Assembly: GCA_934636825.1 (NCBI GenBank)
Contig: CAKUBG010000014.1
Coordinates: 1 to 63,764 of the forward strand
Source of the DNA: an uncultured bacterium
GTDB taxonomy: Bacteria; Vulcanimicrobiota; Xenobia; Xenobiales; Xenobiaceae
Reading direction: 5' to 3'
DNA length: 63,764 nt
Shown here: piece after piece, positions 9,801 through 20,300 of the stretch
How positions within the stretch are numbered: position 1 is the stretch's first letter
Layout: every line of letters starts with the position of its first letter
Translations under genes and position numbers: made by a program
The notes under the pieces: model-generated
The model's database searches: none
Told to the model about the DNA's origin: nothing
Seen by the model: the letters and a program-made list of their open reading frames with translations, nothing else

Positions 9801-10639
9801 CTTAATTTTGCCGCTTCAGAAGCCCAAGCTTCACGCCGCTCTAAGGCTTCAGTGAGTTTATGATCAGCTTGTGAAAAGTGCTCTTCAGCTTCTGCACAAA
9901 AAGTAAAAAGTTTAATTTGACTGTCTATCTCATCAAGTTCGCTCTTGATTTCAGCTCTCTGTTTTTCACAAGCAACTTTCTCACAGCGTTTTTCCTGAGC
10001 GACAGATTCATCAAGTAATCCTTCACAAGCGGAGTTATTACTCAAATTATCGAGTTCTTTCTCAATTTCTCGCTTTTTGTCAGCTGCTAAAGCAGGTAAT
10101 TGCTGATATAAATCAGTACCGGTAATTTTACTTAATAATTCAGCTTTTTTATCAGTATCGGCAACGAAAAATTTACGAAATTCTCCTTGAGCCAAAAGAA
10201 TAGATTGAGTAAATTGCGTAAACTCCATACCTAAAATTTGCACATTTTTGCTGATTACATTTCGCAAGCCACTGCGAATTTCAATTTTTTCGCCATCTGG
10301 AGCTATTTCGTAAAAATTCATCTCAGTCTTGAGACTTTTGTTTTTTGTACAAGACCAAGAGCTACAATAATTATGGCCTTCCATCTCAAAAATAATTTCG
10401 ACGCGACCACTTTTTTGATTGGCATTAACTAAATTGCCAATTTGTTGACCAGAATCGCAACGCGGAGTCTGACCATATAAAGCCAAACAGATAGAATCTA
10501 AAATCGTGCTTTTTCCGGAGCCTACATTGCCTATAATGGCAAAAAATTTTTGACCGGCAAAATCAGAATTTTCAAAATCTATAACCCACTTGCCTACTAA
10601 ACAATTTATATTTTCAATAGTTAATTTTTTAATATTCAT
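6869..10639 (-). CDS. sbcC: Exonuclease SbcCD ATPase subunit SbcC
   Basis: 1256-aa SMC-like ATPase that works with SbcD as a double-strand DNA end and hairpin nuclease. The N-terminal Walker A is GNVGSGKS (37-44). Long coiled coils meet at a zinc hook CPLC (Cys560 and Cys563). The C-terminal half-site has the ABC signature NLSGGESF and Walker B SLFLDEGFGTLD. Length is near the family norm (about 1050-1250 aa). It is the last gene of radA-sbcD-sbcC, all on the minus strand, 36 bp after sbcD. Confidence 0.97.
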   Translation of the reverse strand: MNIKKLTIENINCLVGKWVIDFENSDFAGQKFFAIIGNVGSGKSTILDSICLALYGQTPRCDSGQQIGNLVNANQKSGRVEIIFEMEGHNYCSSWSCTKNKSLKTEMNFYEIAPDGEKIEIRSGLRNVISKNVQILGMEFTQFTQSILLAQGEFRKFFVADTDKKAELLSKITGTDLYQQLPALAADKKREIEKELDNLSNNSACEGLLDESVAQEKRCEKVACEKQRAEIKSELDEIDSQIKLFTFCAEAEEHFSQADHKLTEALERREAWASEAAKLSDGERAQTAEKMHIQYCTKKNVCQKIERQCVDLKEQVEQIDKDCLEAKQNYTHCQVGKERWLEIYEGAESIFELEKGKIQQLDSLRQTWKQKDQEITNLKNELKNNRVQVEAKLKEAASIKESLQQTVQKICRQIAQNYRQVGIVLQYDYTDLAEVFSNKAEQQNKVAELEAAIVSVLASRTRQEFAQLESSLAEQVSEWQKILEKTDSLSQEVGNLSQCLDICQAKTTNLQNKQVEQKELEAKLEEAREWHKKAIAKYEAVKEIDELSGYRLKLQAGQCCPLCGSLEHPYAGQIEKTLQEQLQKAEALSQESEREVVNLEQKLQEVINGEYKLQTEIASLQRDYNSAISKISQILTSLKGNVLSETDKVIFSSLDSAENCLRNLAIKEIVAAQLSKEVDSLSKAISACYMQAEQNNKKSAYAQNSHRELKQKLQNLDWQLNLSKRLLEVEEQFQEALNLAGVNISEVNVPLSEIQEDAAIKIDKADLGELLNQSFKDIASLKENCYRAQSQIEIAENLCSSLRQAIAEKEQSLEKLNQEIKLLKESGEVLATESEKSWQNLEYLWQQGAYYGESSKKLRQDGSKISSDLFSKAEKKFKERHEGWEKLVRDSQLKFVNLETKLHSMREQLQKAEAERQGAENDYVADKQVFYDKLRELGFVDENDWQTKYLTPEELSQLRRQKADLDTDVKSAEDGLAYARIKVEEAKEKVKNCRFSFEELQQRSNSLSVESDKISEQIGQLSEILQKHEKALSCAQELEPIRRQKEEEVHKWKVLTEVLGDQKGKKLNRFVQGLTFRLLLGRTNERLRNLTDRYELTIKTKDNAIKENTNDSESNKDVKNELNLEFSVIDKYQSTARDSRNLSGGESFLVSLAMALALSDLASQRRDINSLFLDEGFGTLDSETLGVVLRALTALGRQDKMIGVVSHVAEVSENIPAQLELKRNGDGTSKIIGHYIQVNEVCTAAKTPKRETKSLT

Positions 10640-10675
10640 AGATTTAAACTCAATCCAATCTTTAAAAGCTCTATT

Positions 10676-11944
10676 TTAATCTTCGACGCTACAACGGTTG
10701 TTTTTTATGTCTTCAAAAAGCTCAAGGCATGTATGTTCCATCCAAGTTTTCAATTCATCACTTTCGTTTTCAGCTTCTTTATCGATAAACTGGTGAAAAA
10801 TTTCCGCTGCGCCAATTTCTTCTACCTGGCGTTCACTTTGTAAAGAATAAGATTGAATGGCCAATTTACTCCACTCTTCATCTTTAAAAGTTAAAATTTT
10901 GACTTGCGTGCCACGAACTAGCTCTTGTACTTCAGAAGATAAATTGGATCCGACATTATACTTGCCGCTGTAGTCGATAAAAACCCATATTTTGCAATTT
11001 TCCTTAATAAAATTGCGCAGAGATTGTTTTAATTCTTCAGCATCGTCACTTTGTAAAATACGAATATCGCGAAAAGCCGGTACTTCAGCCAACTCAATAT
11101 TTTGGGCTTTACGTCCTTCAAAGTTTACTATTACTACGGACTTTAAACTTTGTTTAGAAGATCCGCCTTTTATTTCCGACTTGCTAAAATGCAAAGGAGA
11201 TCCGCTATAACGCCAGTTGTCTTTGCCCAAAACAGATTGAGGCATATGCAAATGGCCCAAAGCAACATAATCGGCGCTTTCCTCTATATCTAGATTGCCT
11301 ATACCTTCTAAGTTACCAATAATAGATTCGTGATCTTTATCGCAAAAACAGCTGCCGCTAACATACATATGCCCCATATAAATAACGGGAATTTCTCGAG
11401 AAAACTCGGCTCGCCTAGCTTCGGCAATTTGCTTAACTTCAGCGTAATGGCGACTGTAAGCTTGTAAAAATTCGCTATTTTCTTCCTCTATGCTCAATTT
11501 TTTACTATCGATATTTAAATCACCGCGACGTAAGTAAGGGACAGAACAAACTATCAATTGTGGTTGTCCATCTTTGTCTTTTAGAAGCAACACTTCATCT
11601 TCAATTTTGTCAGGCTTACCGGAAACGATATAAACATTAAGGTCGCGCAAAATATTTTTAGCAGCATTTAAATAAGAGATCGAATCGTGATTTCCGGAAG
11701 TAATAACTACGTTATGACAAATAGTTTGCTTATTTAAATCGCAAAGAAAATTGTAATAGAGGGTTTGCGCCGCCACAGAAGGATGATAAGTATCAAAAAT
11801 ATCACCGGCAATTAAAAGTGTTTCTACACTTTCTTCTTTTATTTTTTCAAGCAACCATACTAAAAATTGTCTAAACTCTTCATCGCGATTTCGTTCATTA
11901 AATTCAATACCTAGATGCCAATCAGATGTATGCAAAACTTTCAC
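10676..11944 (-). CDS. sbcD: Exonuclease SbcCD nuclease subunit SbcD
   Basis: 422-aa Mn-dependent metallophosphoesterase, the nuclease partner of SbcC. All phosphodiesterase motifs are visible: HTSDWHLG at the N-terminus, AGDIFDTYHP, TSGNHDS, MGHMY and LGHLHMPQ. I chose the GTG at 11944 because it gives the canonical MKVLHTSDWHLG start and has AAGGAG nine bases upstream; the frame stays open to 11968. It lies between radA and sbcC, with about 30 bp to the radA stop, consistent with one transcript. Confidence 0.95.
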   Translation of the reverse strand: MKVLHTSDWHLGIEFNERNRDEEFRQFLVWLLEKIKEESVETLLIAGDIFDTYHPSVAAQTLYYNFLCDLNKQTICHNVVITSGNHDSISYLNAAKNILRDLNVYIVSGKPDKIEDEVLLLKDKDGQPQLIVCSVPYLRRGDLNIDSKKLSIEEENSEFLQAYSRHYAEVKQIAEARRAEFSREIPVIYMGHMYVSGSCFCDKDHESIIGNLEGIGNLDIEESADYVALGHLHMPQSVLGKDNWRYSGSPLHFSKSEIKGGSSKQSLKSVVIVNFEGRKAQNIELAEVPAFRDIRILQSDDAEELKQSLRNFIKENCKIWVFIDYSGKYNVGSNLSSEVQELVRGTQVKILTFKDEEWSKLAIQSYSLQSERQVEEIGAAEIFHQFIDKEAENESDELKTWMEHTCLELFEDIKNNRCSVED

Positions 11945-11974
11945 AGATTCAATCTCCTTCTCAAACAATATGTC

Positions 11975-13720
11975 CTAAATTCGAGAATTTTTCTTCTTAT
12001 CGAAGTAGCCGCTTTTAGTTCGACTACTTTTTATGCCAAGAATATGCAAAGCTTGCTGCAGATTTTCTACAGGAATAATTTGTAGCTTATTATTGTTCTG
12101 CAGTTTATTTTGTTTTATTTCTGTATTATCATTTTTTATTTTATCTACATCAATATTTTGTTTTTCATTTTGCGAATCAGCCATTTTTCGAGCTGAAGAA
12201 TTTGCAATTGGCAACTGAGAAGCAGTTTTGAAAAGCGGATTCTTCCCCAACTGAGTAAAATCGAAATCTGCATCACTTATAGGCGGCCCCAAAGTAAGTG
12301 TGCCAATAGGATCTTCTTCTATAGGTTCGGCCACTTTCTCAGGGCTTGGTTTAGAATTAAGTGATTCTGGCAAGCAACCTTTGGTATGAATTTGAAAATC
12401 GGTTGACTTTAGGTTTAAGGAGCGGGCCGGTACTATACAACAGCGAAAGCCCATCTTGTGCAATTCGTTGAGACGTATTTCTAAACCGCTAACGGCGCGA
12501 ACTTCACCTCCTAGGCCCACTTCTCCCAAAGCCGCCCAATCTGAAGGGATAACTAAATTGGCTCGGCTCGAAGCAATAGCTAAAAGTAAAGGTAAATCTA
12601 AAGCTGGCTCATTTAAACGTAAACCGCCGGCTACATTTATATAAACATCACATTTGCCTATGCCTAATTGCGGATGACGCTTTTGCAAGACGGCCAGCAA
12701 AAGGCCCAAACGATTTAAATCTACACCTACAGAACGACGCGTAGGCGGAGCACCTAATTGAGCAGAATAGCTATCCGTAGCCAGAGCTTGCACCTCTACC
12801 AAGACCGGGCGCGTTCCTTCTAAAGAGGGAAAAATCAGCGATCCGGTAATATCTTGAGCACGCTGAGCTAAGAAAAATGAAGAGGCGTCGGGAATAGATT
12901 GCAACCCTTCAGATTCCATAGCAAAAAAGCCAGTCTCTTGCGTATTGCCAAAGCGGTTTTTTATACCGCGCAGCGCCCTAATATTGTGCAAGCCATAGCT
13001 CTCGAAGCTCAAAACCGTATCTACCAAGTGTTCCAACACACGCGGCCCGGCCAATTCCCCTCCTTTAGTAACATGACCAACTAAAATAATGGCTGAGCCG
13101 CTGCTTTTAGCTAAACGCATAAGAGAAGCGGCACACTCACGCACTTGAGTAACACTTCCGGGAGCAGAGTCCAAGTCGCTACGGAACATAGTTTGGATAG
13201 AATCGATAATAGCCAAACGCGGATTAAGCTTCTCTAAAAGATTTTCTACAGCTTCGAGAGCCGTTTCCGCATAAATAGTAATATTGTCGCTGCGCACACC
13301 TAAACGCTCAGCTCGCAGTTTTATTTGCCGGGGAGATTCTTCACCGCTGACATAAAGTACCGGCGCTTGCGCTGTACCAATAGCGCTAGCTGCCTGTAAA
13401 AGCAAAGTCGATTTGCCTATTCCTGGAGGGCCACCTAAAAGCACTACCGAGCCGCGCACTAAGCCGCCGCCTAACACTTGATCAAATTCGGGAATGCCTG
13501 TAGAAAAACGGGGATCTTCTTCAGCAGAAACCTGGCTTAACAAAACAGGCTTGCTTTGCCCATCTAGATTGAGCGTCATACCCATAGACTTGCGTTTTTC
13601 AGGCACAACTTTTTCTTCAGCTAGCGAATTCCAAGCTCCACATTCATTGCATTGACCTTGCCAACGCAAAAATTTGGCACCACACTCTTGACAAATAAAG
13701 GCGGTATGAGCTTTAGCCAT
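11975..13720 (-). CDS. radA: DNA repair protein RadA, with a long C-terminal extension
   Basis: 581-aa RadA/Sms, a RecA-like branch-migration helicase. It has a C4 zinc finger (C10, C13, C24, C27), Walker A GPPGIGKST (97-105), the family KNRFG motif (in IKNRFGNTQETGFF), and a Lon-like C-terminal domain. The usual length is about 450 aa. Here a low-complexity Asn/Lys/Asp-rich tail of roughly 110 residues follows, and ends in QALHILGIKSSR. The family's normal C-terminal end may have been displaced by an insertion. AGAGGAA precedes the ATG by 8 nt. First gene of radA-sbcD-sbcC. Confidence 0.95.
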   Translation of the reverse strand: MAKAHTAFICQECGAKFLRWQGQCNECGAWNSLAEEKVVPEKRKSMGMTLNLDGQSKPVLLSQVSAEEDPRFSTGIPEFDQVLGGGLVRGSVVLLGGPPGIGKSTLLLQAASAIGTAQAPVLYVSGEESPRQIKLRAERLGVRSDNITIYAETALEAVENLLEKLNPRLAIIDSIQTMFRSDLDSAPGSVTQVRECAASLMRLAKSSGSAIILVGHVTKGGELAGPRVLEHLVDTVLSFESYGLHNIRALRGIKNRFGNTQETGFFAMESEGLQSIPDASSFFLAQRAQDITGSLIFPSLEGTRPVLVEVQALATDSYSAQLGAPPTRRSVGVDLNRLGLLLAVLQKRHPQLGIGKCDVYINVAGGLRLNEPALDLPLLLAIASSRANLVIPSDWAALGEVGLGGEVRAVSGLEIRLNELHKMGFRCCIVPARSLNLKSTDFQIHTKGCLPESLNSKPSPEKVAEPIEEDPIGTLTLGPPISDADFDFTQLGKNPLFKTASQLPIANSSARKMADSQNEKQNIDVDKIKNDNTEIKQNKLQNNNKLQIIPVENLQQALHILGIKSSRTKSGYFDKKKNSRI

Positions 13721-13945
13721 ACGTAAATTCCTCTGCTTTTAATTTACTTACGCAATACCTATTCTGCCGCTAAATATAAACTACCTACATACAAAAGCTA
13801 AAAAACTAAAATAGTAAGAGACACATTTATACTTGGTCTATTTTTGTCAAAACAAATACACATGCATCTGTGCCTCTATTTTCTATATTTTTTCGCCTTA
13901 AACAAATATTTCTGCACAAGGAAAACAAATCGACGGAAGTAAAAT

Positions 13946-13975
13946 TTGACAATAGGAACGTTATTCCAACACTAT
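13946..13975 (+). promoter_or_regulatory. Candidate promoter of the small secreted protein gene
   Basis: A consensus -35 box TTGACA (13946-13951) is followed after 18 nt by CACTAT (13970-13975) as a weak -10, just upstream of the ATG at 13995. The 274-bp gap between radA (minus) and this gene is AT-rich and should hold promoters for both directions. Confidence 0.5.
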
Positions 13976-13994
13976 GTAGTTTAGGCGGCAGAAA

Positions 13995-14801
13995 ATGTTT
14001 TGGCATAATTGCAAACGCTTGGCCTTAGGCAGCTTAGCTTTGGGGCTCGGCTTATATTTTTATTTAGGGCAAACCGTTCAGGCATCTCCTTACCACAATC
14101 CGTTGCAAGCGATTCCTGACGAGCAAACCGAGCCTTACCAGCGATTTTATATAGATATAAATAACGACAAAAAACCGGAAAGCGTAGCTTTAGTGGCTTA
14201 TAACCACTCGGAAAATGGTTATTTAGCTCAGCTAGTTTTCTTTGATGAAAATAATCAAGTTATTTGGGAAGGGCCTAGAGCTCGCTACGCTTCCGGACAA
14301 GCTTTTCGCAAAATCGAGCCGCAAATTATTATGGAAAATTCTTTAGTCTTTGGTAAGGTTGGCGATCTCAATTATGAGATAAAGTATGTGATAGATCCTG
14401 ATAAAGACGGCAAAATTATTGTAGTTTTGGGAGAAACTCCCATAGGAGTACAAATTGCCACATTTAGGGTTTTGCGCTGGACAGGTAAAGAGTTTGTTTG
14501 TCTTAAAAAGGATTGCCGTTTAGTGGAAGATCCGCTTAATCCCGATCATTACATTTGGTCGGATCGTCCTATTCACTCCTATAATACCGGCTATAGTGAC
14601 GGACGTTGGGTGCGTGATTTGCGTTTAACTGGGAAAGCGAACGTTTTAAATGCCATTATTAGAGAAATAAAACATCCCTTCAGCGGCCCGGATCGCTCTC
14701 CACGTTTTCGTCGCGGCGAAGCCACTATGGAGCCGGAAGAAAACGGCGCTAAGCTAGTGCGTTGGGATCATCCTTTGCAAAAATGGTACAAAATCGACTG
14801 A
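13995..14801 (+). CDS. Secreted protein of unknown function with VCBS/FG-GAP-like repeat
   Basis: 268 aa. A signal peptide is clear (basic start, hydrophobic core LALGSLALGLGLYFYL, likely cleavage after VQA), so the mature part is periplasmic or secreted. The stretch FYIDINNDKKPESVAL resembles the D-x-N-x-D-x-x-x-D calcium-type loops of VCBS/FG-GAP repeats; a second DPDKDGK loop follows. I recognise no enzyme motif. It is a lone plus-strand gene, convergent with pbpC. Confidence 0.7.
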   Translation: MFWHNCKRLALGSLALGLGLYFYLGQTVQASPYHNPLQAIPDEQTEPYQRFYIDINNDKKPESVALVAYNHSENGYLAQLVFFDENNQVIWEGPRARYASGQAFRKIEPQIIMENSLVFGKVGDLNYEIKYVIDPDKDGKIIVVLGETPIGVQIATFRVLRWTGKEFVCLKKDCRLVEDPLNPDHYIWSDRPIHSYNTGYSDGRWVRDLRLTGKANVLNAIIREIKHPFSGPDRSPRFRRGEATMEPEENGAKLVRWDHPLQKWYKID

Positions 14802-14856
14802 TAAAGAAATAACTACCTTGTTTGGTATGTGGCACTGCGGTTAGTACAAAATTTAG

Positions 14857-17355
14857 CTATGGATAGACCGTAATGGTAATAGTATCACAAGGTGCTTGGC
14901 TTTCTTCTGTTTGCAAAGTAATATGGTGAACTCCTTCACGTAAGGGCCAACTCACGACATGAGGTTCAGAGCTCACTTGAAAAACTTTATCGTCAATTTT
15001 CCAAATGAGCTTTTGATGTGGCATTGCAGATGTAGCTCGCAAATTCAATTTTTGATGCTGACGCTTGAGAAAAGGATCTATACGGAAAACGGCTCCGTCT
15101 TCTGGAAAAATAATTTCGGTTTTTGGCGCTTTGCTTTCATTGTATCCACCTAAATTTGAGACTTGAGTATTTTTTTGCCGATCTTTCGGATCGGCTTTTT
15201 TATATAAAGCCCACTGAGGCGGAATAGGCATATTATGCTCTCGCATCCAAGCTCGATATAAAGAAGGATAAACAGGCACGACTTCAGTGAAATATTCAGA
15301 AGGCCGACAAGATAGCGGATTTACAGGTTGCCTATCAGCTTTACTAAAGCAATAAAGTTGATGTACTTGGCATATTTCATTGGAGAAAGTAGCTGGCAAA
15401 AAATACTCTTGAATTTTATTGTAGCAATAAGGCCCAGGAACAGCTCCAGATTCGGCACAAACCCATCTTTTTTCAAGGCTGTGTTCTGATTCATTAAATT
15501 TTTCAGAATCTGAAATTTTACTTGAGCGTCCTTTGTATTCATGCATATACTTCATAACGTCGCGAAAAATAGGAGCTGCTCCAGTAATACCGGAAACATT
15601 GCGCATTGAAGAAGCTTCAAAATTTCCTGTCCAAACACCAACAACATAATTATCATCGTAGCCAAGACACCAATTATCGCGATAATCTTTAGAAGTGCCA
15701 GTTTTTACCGAACAGCGAAAAGGAAAATTAAGTACGCTGTGATAGCCAAAAGCTTCAGTTCTGGCCCTATTGTCGGCTAAAATATCGCCAATTAAATAGC
15801 AAACTTCAGGCGGTATAGCCTTAAATTCCACATCATTTTTCGAAGGCCGGAAATGTTTTATTCCTCGGCTATCTGTATACGATTTATAAAAACGCACAGC
15901 TTGACGGCTGCCACCTTGAGCCAAAGTTCTGTAGGCGTTAGCTAAATGCAATAAATTGACTTCGCCACTGCCCAATGTTAAACCGAGCCCATAATGCTGA
16001 GCACTATGCTTTAGCTCTGTAAAGCCTAAATTGTGTAATAAGTCCAAAAGTGAGTCTATGCCTACTTTTTGTAAAACATAAACAGCCGGCACATTGTAGG
16101 AGCAAGCCAAAGCTTGACGCAAGCGCACCGGACCATGGAAACGCCGATCGTAATTTTCGGGCACAAAAGCATCTTTTAGCATGGCATCCAAATAGCTGAG
16201 ATCTGGCAAAATTGAAGCGGCCGTAAAGCCCTGTTGCAAGGCTAAAGCATAAGTAAAAGGCTTGAGAGTAGAACCGGGTTGACGCAAAGTCAAACATCCG
16301 TTATTTTGCCCATCCGGAAGGGCAAAATAATTTTTGGATCCGACCATAGCCAGAATATCGCCATTTTTAATATCCAAAACTACCAAACTGCCATTCTTGA
16401 CATTATGGGAAGCCAAACGCTCTAAGTGGTAATTTAAAATATTTTCCGCATAATTTTGAATTTTTAAATTTAATGTAGTATCGATACGTACAACATCTTT
16501 GGTAAGCCAGGGGTTATTTTGAGCGACGATAAAATCGCAAAAATGAGGCGCAGCAAAACGTTCGGAAAGAGGCGCCAGGGTGATTTTTTCAGCTAAAGCC
16601 GATTGCAAGTCGGCACTATCAAGCACTCCCCTCTTTTCCATACTTAATAACAAATCGCGCTGCAATTTTAAGGCCGGATTTATATCTTTATAAGGCGCCA
16701 ATTCTTGAGGAGAACGCACCAAAACAGCCAAAAAAGCCCCTTGCGCCGGAGATAAAGCTCGAGCTGAACAATTAAAATAAAGTTGAGCAGCCGCTTCTAA
16801 ACCGTAAGCTTGTCCGCCAAAATATACTCTATTTAAATAAGCCTCCAAAATTTGTACTTTGCTAAAATTGAAAGATAAGCGCAAAGAATATAAAAGCTCT
16901 ATGAGTTTATTTTTGAAAGTGCGCGGCCTAGCTGGCATTATTAAGCGAATCAATTGTTCACTAATAGTAGAGCCGCCCATAAGTATTCTACCAGCTTTGC
17001 AATTGTAGTAGGCGCTGCGTATAATAGCTAAAGGATCGACGCCACAATGATAATGGAAGCGCCGATCTTCAGCAGTCAAAACAGCTTCTTGCACCCAAAC
17101 GGGTATATTTTCTAAAGAGATCCAACGTCGGCTACTTCCGCCATCTAAATGAACTTCTCGGAGAAGCAAACCGTCACAATCGTATATTAAGGTGGAATTG
17201 TGTTTAGCTTTTAAAGGATAAGCTGCAGGCCAAGGTCTCGACACAAAAATCAGCAGCGCAAACCCCACAATACACAACACGATTAAGAGGCTTCTCCGCC
17301 ACCATTTGCTACTAGCAGCGGAGAAGTTCTCAAGCTTCAAACCCTTAAGGGACAA
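14857..17355 (-). CDS. pbpC: Penicillin-binding protein 1C, bifunctional
   Basis: 832-aa class A PBP anchored by an N-terminal membrane segment (about 22-41). The GT51 glycosyltransferase domain has catalytic E96 in TAEDRRFHYHCG and the GGSTISEQL motif. The transpeptidase domain has S362-x-x-K (STLK), SYN and KTGTS. A BiPBP_C-type beta domain closes the protein. Its start overlaps the end of the A2M lipoprotein gene by 11 bp, so translation is probably coupled. In the pbpC/yfhM pairs known from other bacteria the two are thought to repair the wall after protease or host attack. Confidence 0.95.
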   Translation of the reverse strand: MSLKGLKLENFSAASSKWWRRSLLIVLCIVGFALLIFVSRPWPAAYPLKAKHNSTLIYDCDGLLLREVHLDGGSSRRWISLENIPVWVQEAVLTAEDRRFHYHCGVDPLAIIRSAYYNCKAGRILMGGSTISEQLIRLIMPARPRTFKNKLIELLYSLRLSFNFSKVQILEAYLNRVYFGGQAYGLEAAAQLYFNCSARALSPAQGAFLAVLVRSPQELAPYKDINPALKLQRDLLLSMEKRGVLDSADLQSALAEKITLAPLSERFAAPHFCDFIVAQNNPWLTKDVVRIDTTLNLKIQNYAENILNYHLERLASHNVKNGSLVVLDIKNGDILAMVGSKNYFALPDGQNNGCLTLRQPGSTLKPFTYALALQQGFTAASILPDLSYLDAMLKDAFVPENYDRRFHGPVRLRQALACSYNVPAVYVLQKVGIDSLLDLLHNLGFTELKHSAQHYGLGLTLGSGEVNLLHLANAYRTLAQGGSRQAVRFYKSYTDSRGIKHFRPSKNDVEFKAIPPEVCYLIGDILADNRARTEAFGYHSVLNFPFRCSVKTGTSKDYRDNWCLGYDDNYVVGVWTGNFEASSMRNVSGITGAAPIFRDVMKYMHEYKGRSSKISDSEKFNESEHSLEKRWVCAESGAVPGPYCYNKIQEYFLPATFSNEICQVHQLYCFSKADRQPVNPLSCRPSEYFTEVVPVYPSLYRAWMREHNMPIPPQWALYKKADPKDRQKNTQVSNLGGYNESKAPKTEIIFPEDGAVFRIDPFLKRQHQKLNLRATSAMPHQKLIWKIDDKVFQVSSEPHVVSWPLREGVHHITLQTEESQAPCDTITITVYP

Positions 17356-20300
17356 TTTTTAACCTCGTTTCCGAAGTGCAACCAAAAACTTCCGGACGAT
17401 TCTTCTGGTAAATTCTAGCCCCAGGCATACGATAATGGCCACACGCAACAGCTCTGGCTAAAAAGCTATAAGTATGTTCACCGGCTTGCAAACCTTCAGC
17501 CCACACTTTTACATGATCTGAATAATATTCCGCATCTGTGAAAGTTCCATAGTCGGGATCAGGATTGACCTTGTTAAGCAAGTCACTATATAAGTTGCTT
17601 TCTGTATTGAAAGATGTATTTACAACCTCCAAACCAGCAGGCAAGGGCACATTGACCATAACTTGATCTCGATTTACAGGTGAAATTACACTTATACTTA
17701 CTTTATATACTTTGCCGACTTTAAGTTCGGTAAAAGGAATAGGTCGATCTAAATCATCCAAGGGACTACAACTTTGGAAAATATAGAAACCGTTATCAGT
17801 AGCCGACATAGGCTTATTGGGAGCATAGCGGAGTAACAAGTCGTAATATAATTTGCCAGTTCCTGTTTTGCTCATTTCTATGGGCAATTCCTGACCGGTA
17901 GTAGAAATAGAAGCGGAAGCGAAAAGGCAATTTTCTTTAGGATATTTAAGTGTACAATCTACAATCCGTTTGCCTCCTAAACGCACCTTAACTCCGACGT
18001 CATTGCGTATAACTTGTTCTTTATCTGTATAAGCTGTCAAAGCTTCAGCTACTTGAGCGCCAACTAATTCGGATCCCCAAGTGCCGCCCACTTTGTTGTT
18101 AAATAACCAGGCAAATACTTTGGGAGCGAATTTAAAGTCGCCGCTACGCAACATAGCTGAGAGAGCAGCCACATTACTAAAAGCACGATCGGAAATGGAG
18201 TCCAATTCAATCGGCCCATTTTCTTCGAACCAAGCTTGGCGCTCCTCGATTTTGAGCGTATTAGTTAATTCTTGGCGCAAAGCATTGACAATATCTTTAT
18301 TGTTTAATTCAACAGCAGCTTTAAGGATATAAGCTCGTCCAGCCAGAGAAAACTTACGGCGGGCTCTATACAAAACTACCAAAGTAGAATTTTGACCTTC
18401 TCCAGCTTTGCACAGCGAGGCAAAAAGCATAGGAATGCCAGGATCGCCGTTTTTGTCGCTCACTTTGGACAATTCAAGCAAAGAAGTATAAATCTTATCT
18501 TTAGCATAAAGTTTGGCGCCAGTGTACATATACTCTCGCTCGCTATCAAGCCAGCCGATTTTTTTCAACTTGGTCATAATATCTAAAGCCCAAGCTGTAT
18601 GAGTATTGCTGCAAACCTTAGTACCAGGCCAGAGTGAGAAGCCACTGTCTGAAGTTCTAAATTTTTCAAGATCTTTGCAATAGGCTTTAATCGCAGCTTT
18701 GCGTTTAGACTCGGAATTAAATTCCTGAGGTAAATTAAGGCCCAATCTTTCGGAAAGCAAGATGATTTCTGTGCGTGCTAAAATTGTATCTAAAGCAATC
18801 ACATCTTCACCCCATAATTTTTGTACGACGCCATTAAGCTGACTGGCAAAATTGCTAGATATGGAAACATCTAAGGTAGCACTATCAGCTTTAGCTCCAC
18901 CTGGTATTTTTAGACACTCGGTAGCTTCTTTAGCATCAAACTCTCCAGAAACAGCTGCCACATTAGTTCTTTCATCGGGAATAACATCTATAGTGTATTG
19001 ACAAACGTCAGTTTCAATTCCCATTTTTCCACTAAATTTAATAGGAAAACTGCCACATTCAGAAGCCGAAACGTCAAAAAGCATAACCTTTTCTTCTGTA
19101 GGCTTCAAAGTAGTTTGGAAAGAATTGTTGGCTAAAGTCAGTCTTTGGCTCTGAGCTTTAACGATAACAGAAGATGCTTTGTCAGTATTATTGCGAGCCA
19201 AAACACCAACTTGGAAGGAATCACCGCAGCGGGCATACTTTATAACTGAAGGCAACAGTACCAACTTTTTGCTAACTTCGAAAGTAGTCTGCCCTTGGCC
19301 AAAACGTTCACCACCACTGCAAGCTACAGCCATAATACGATAACGTGTTAAGCTATCAGGAGCTTTAAAGCGCACCATAGCATGGCCGGTGTCATCGACA
19401 GAAATAGTCGGCTTCCACATAGCTGTTGGCTTAAAATCATCACGCACGTTGTCACTACTATGATTGCCACCGCCTCCACCTTGGTTGGCTCCCTTACTGC
19501 CATATGAGCGCAGTCCTATAACATCGGCACAACTTTCAGAAGTAATTACATTCAGATCTCGATTGGCATAAAAAACATCGTAATAGTTAGGCAATTTGTA
19601 GCCAACCAGGTTCAATACGCCTTCATCAACTGCCCATAAGCAAACTTCACCACTAACCGGCTTGCCTTGAGAATCGCTCAATTTGACAGTAACTGAAGCG
19701 GTTTGTCCCGGCTTATATTGAGCAAAATCGGAAATAACATCTACTTTGAGTTTTGATTGAGGATTATCAACTTTTAATTCGGTATAGCCAAATCTAAAAG
19801 TAGGCTTGCTTAAATCTAAGCCGCCTTGGCTGAGGTTAACTTTACCTTCTCTACCTTTGACCAATACTATCGAAACGTAAACATTGGGCGCATAGAAGGC
19901 TTTTATCGGAATCTTAACTGTAGGAGATGTGCCTTGGAGCTTAACTTGCCAACTGTCAATTACAGAATCAGTTTCTATACTTACCAAAGCTTCAGCTTCT
20001 TCAAAAGGAGATTGCACCAAAATTTCTGCTGTCTGGCCCGGCAAATAAGATTTGGCATTGCATATTAAACTCAACTCATTGTCATCATGTCTTTCCCAAG
20101 CAGCATATTCGGAACCGCTAGACCAAACTTCCATTTCGTTAAGGCTGCGGCGTCCTTTATTATCTGTAATAGAAGCGCGAATAATATAGCTTCCGGCACT
20201 TTTGGGAGTAATACTAAAGTCTATAGGGCCTGCGCTGCTAATTACAGTTTGAGTGCTTTCTGTTTCTTCTTTGGGATCACTTACCCAATTGTAAGCTCCT

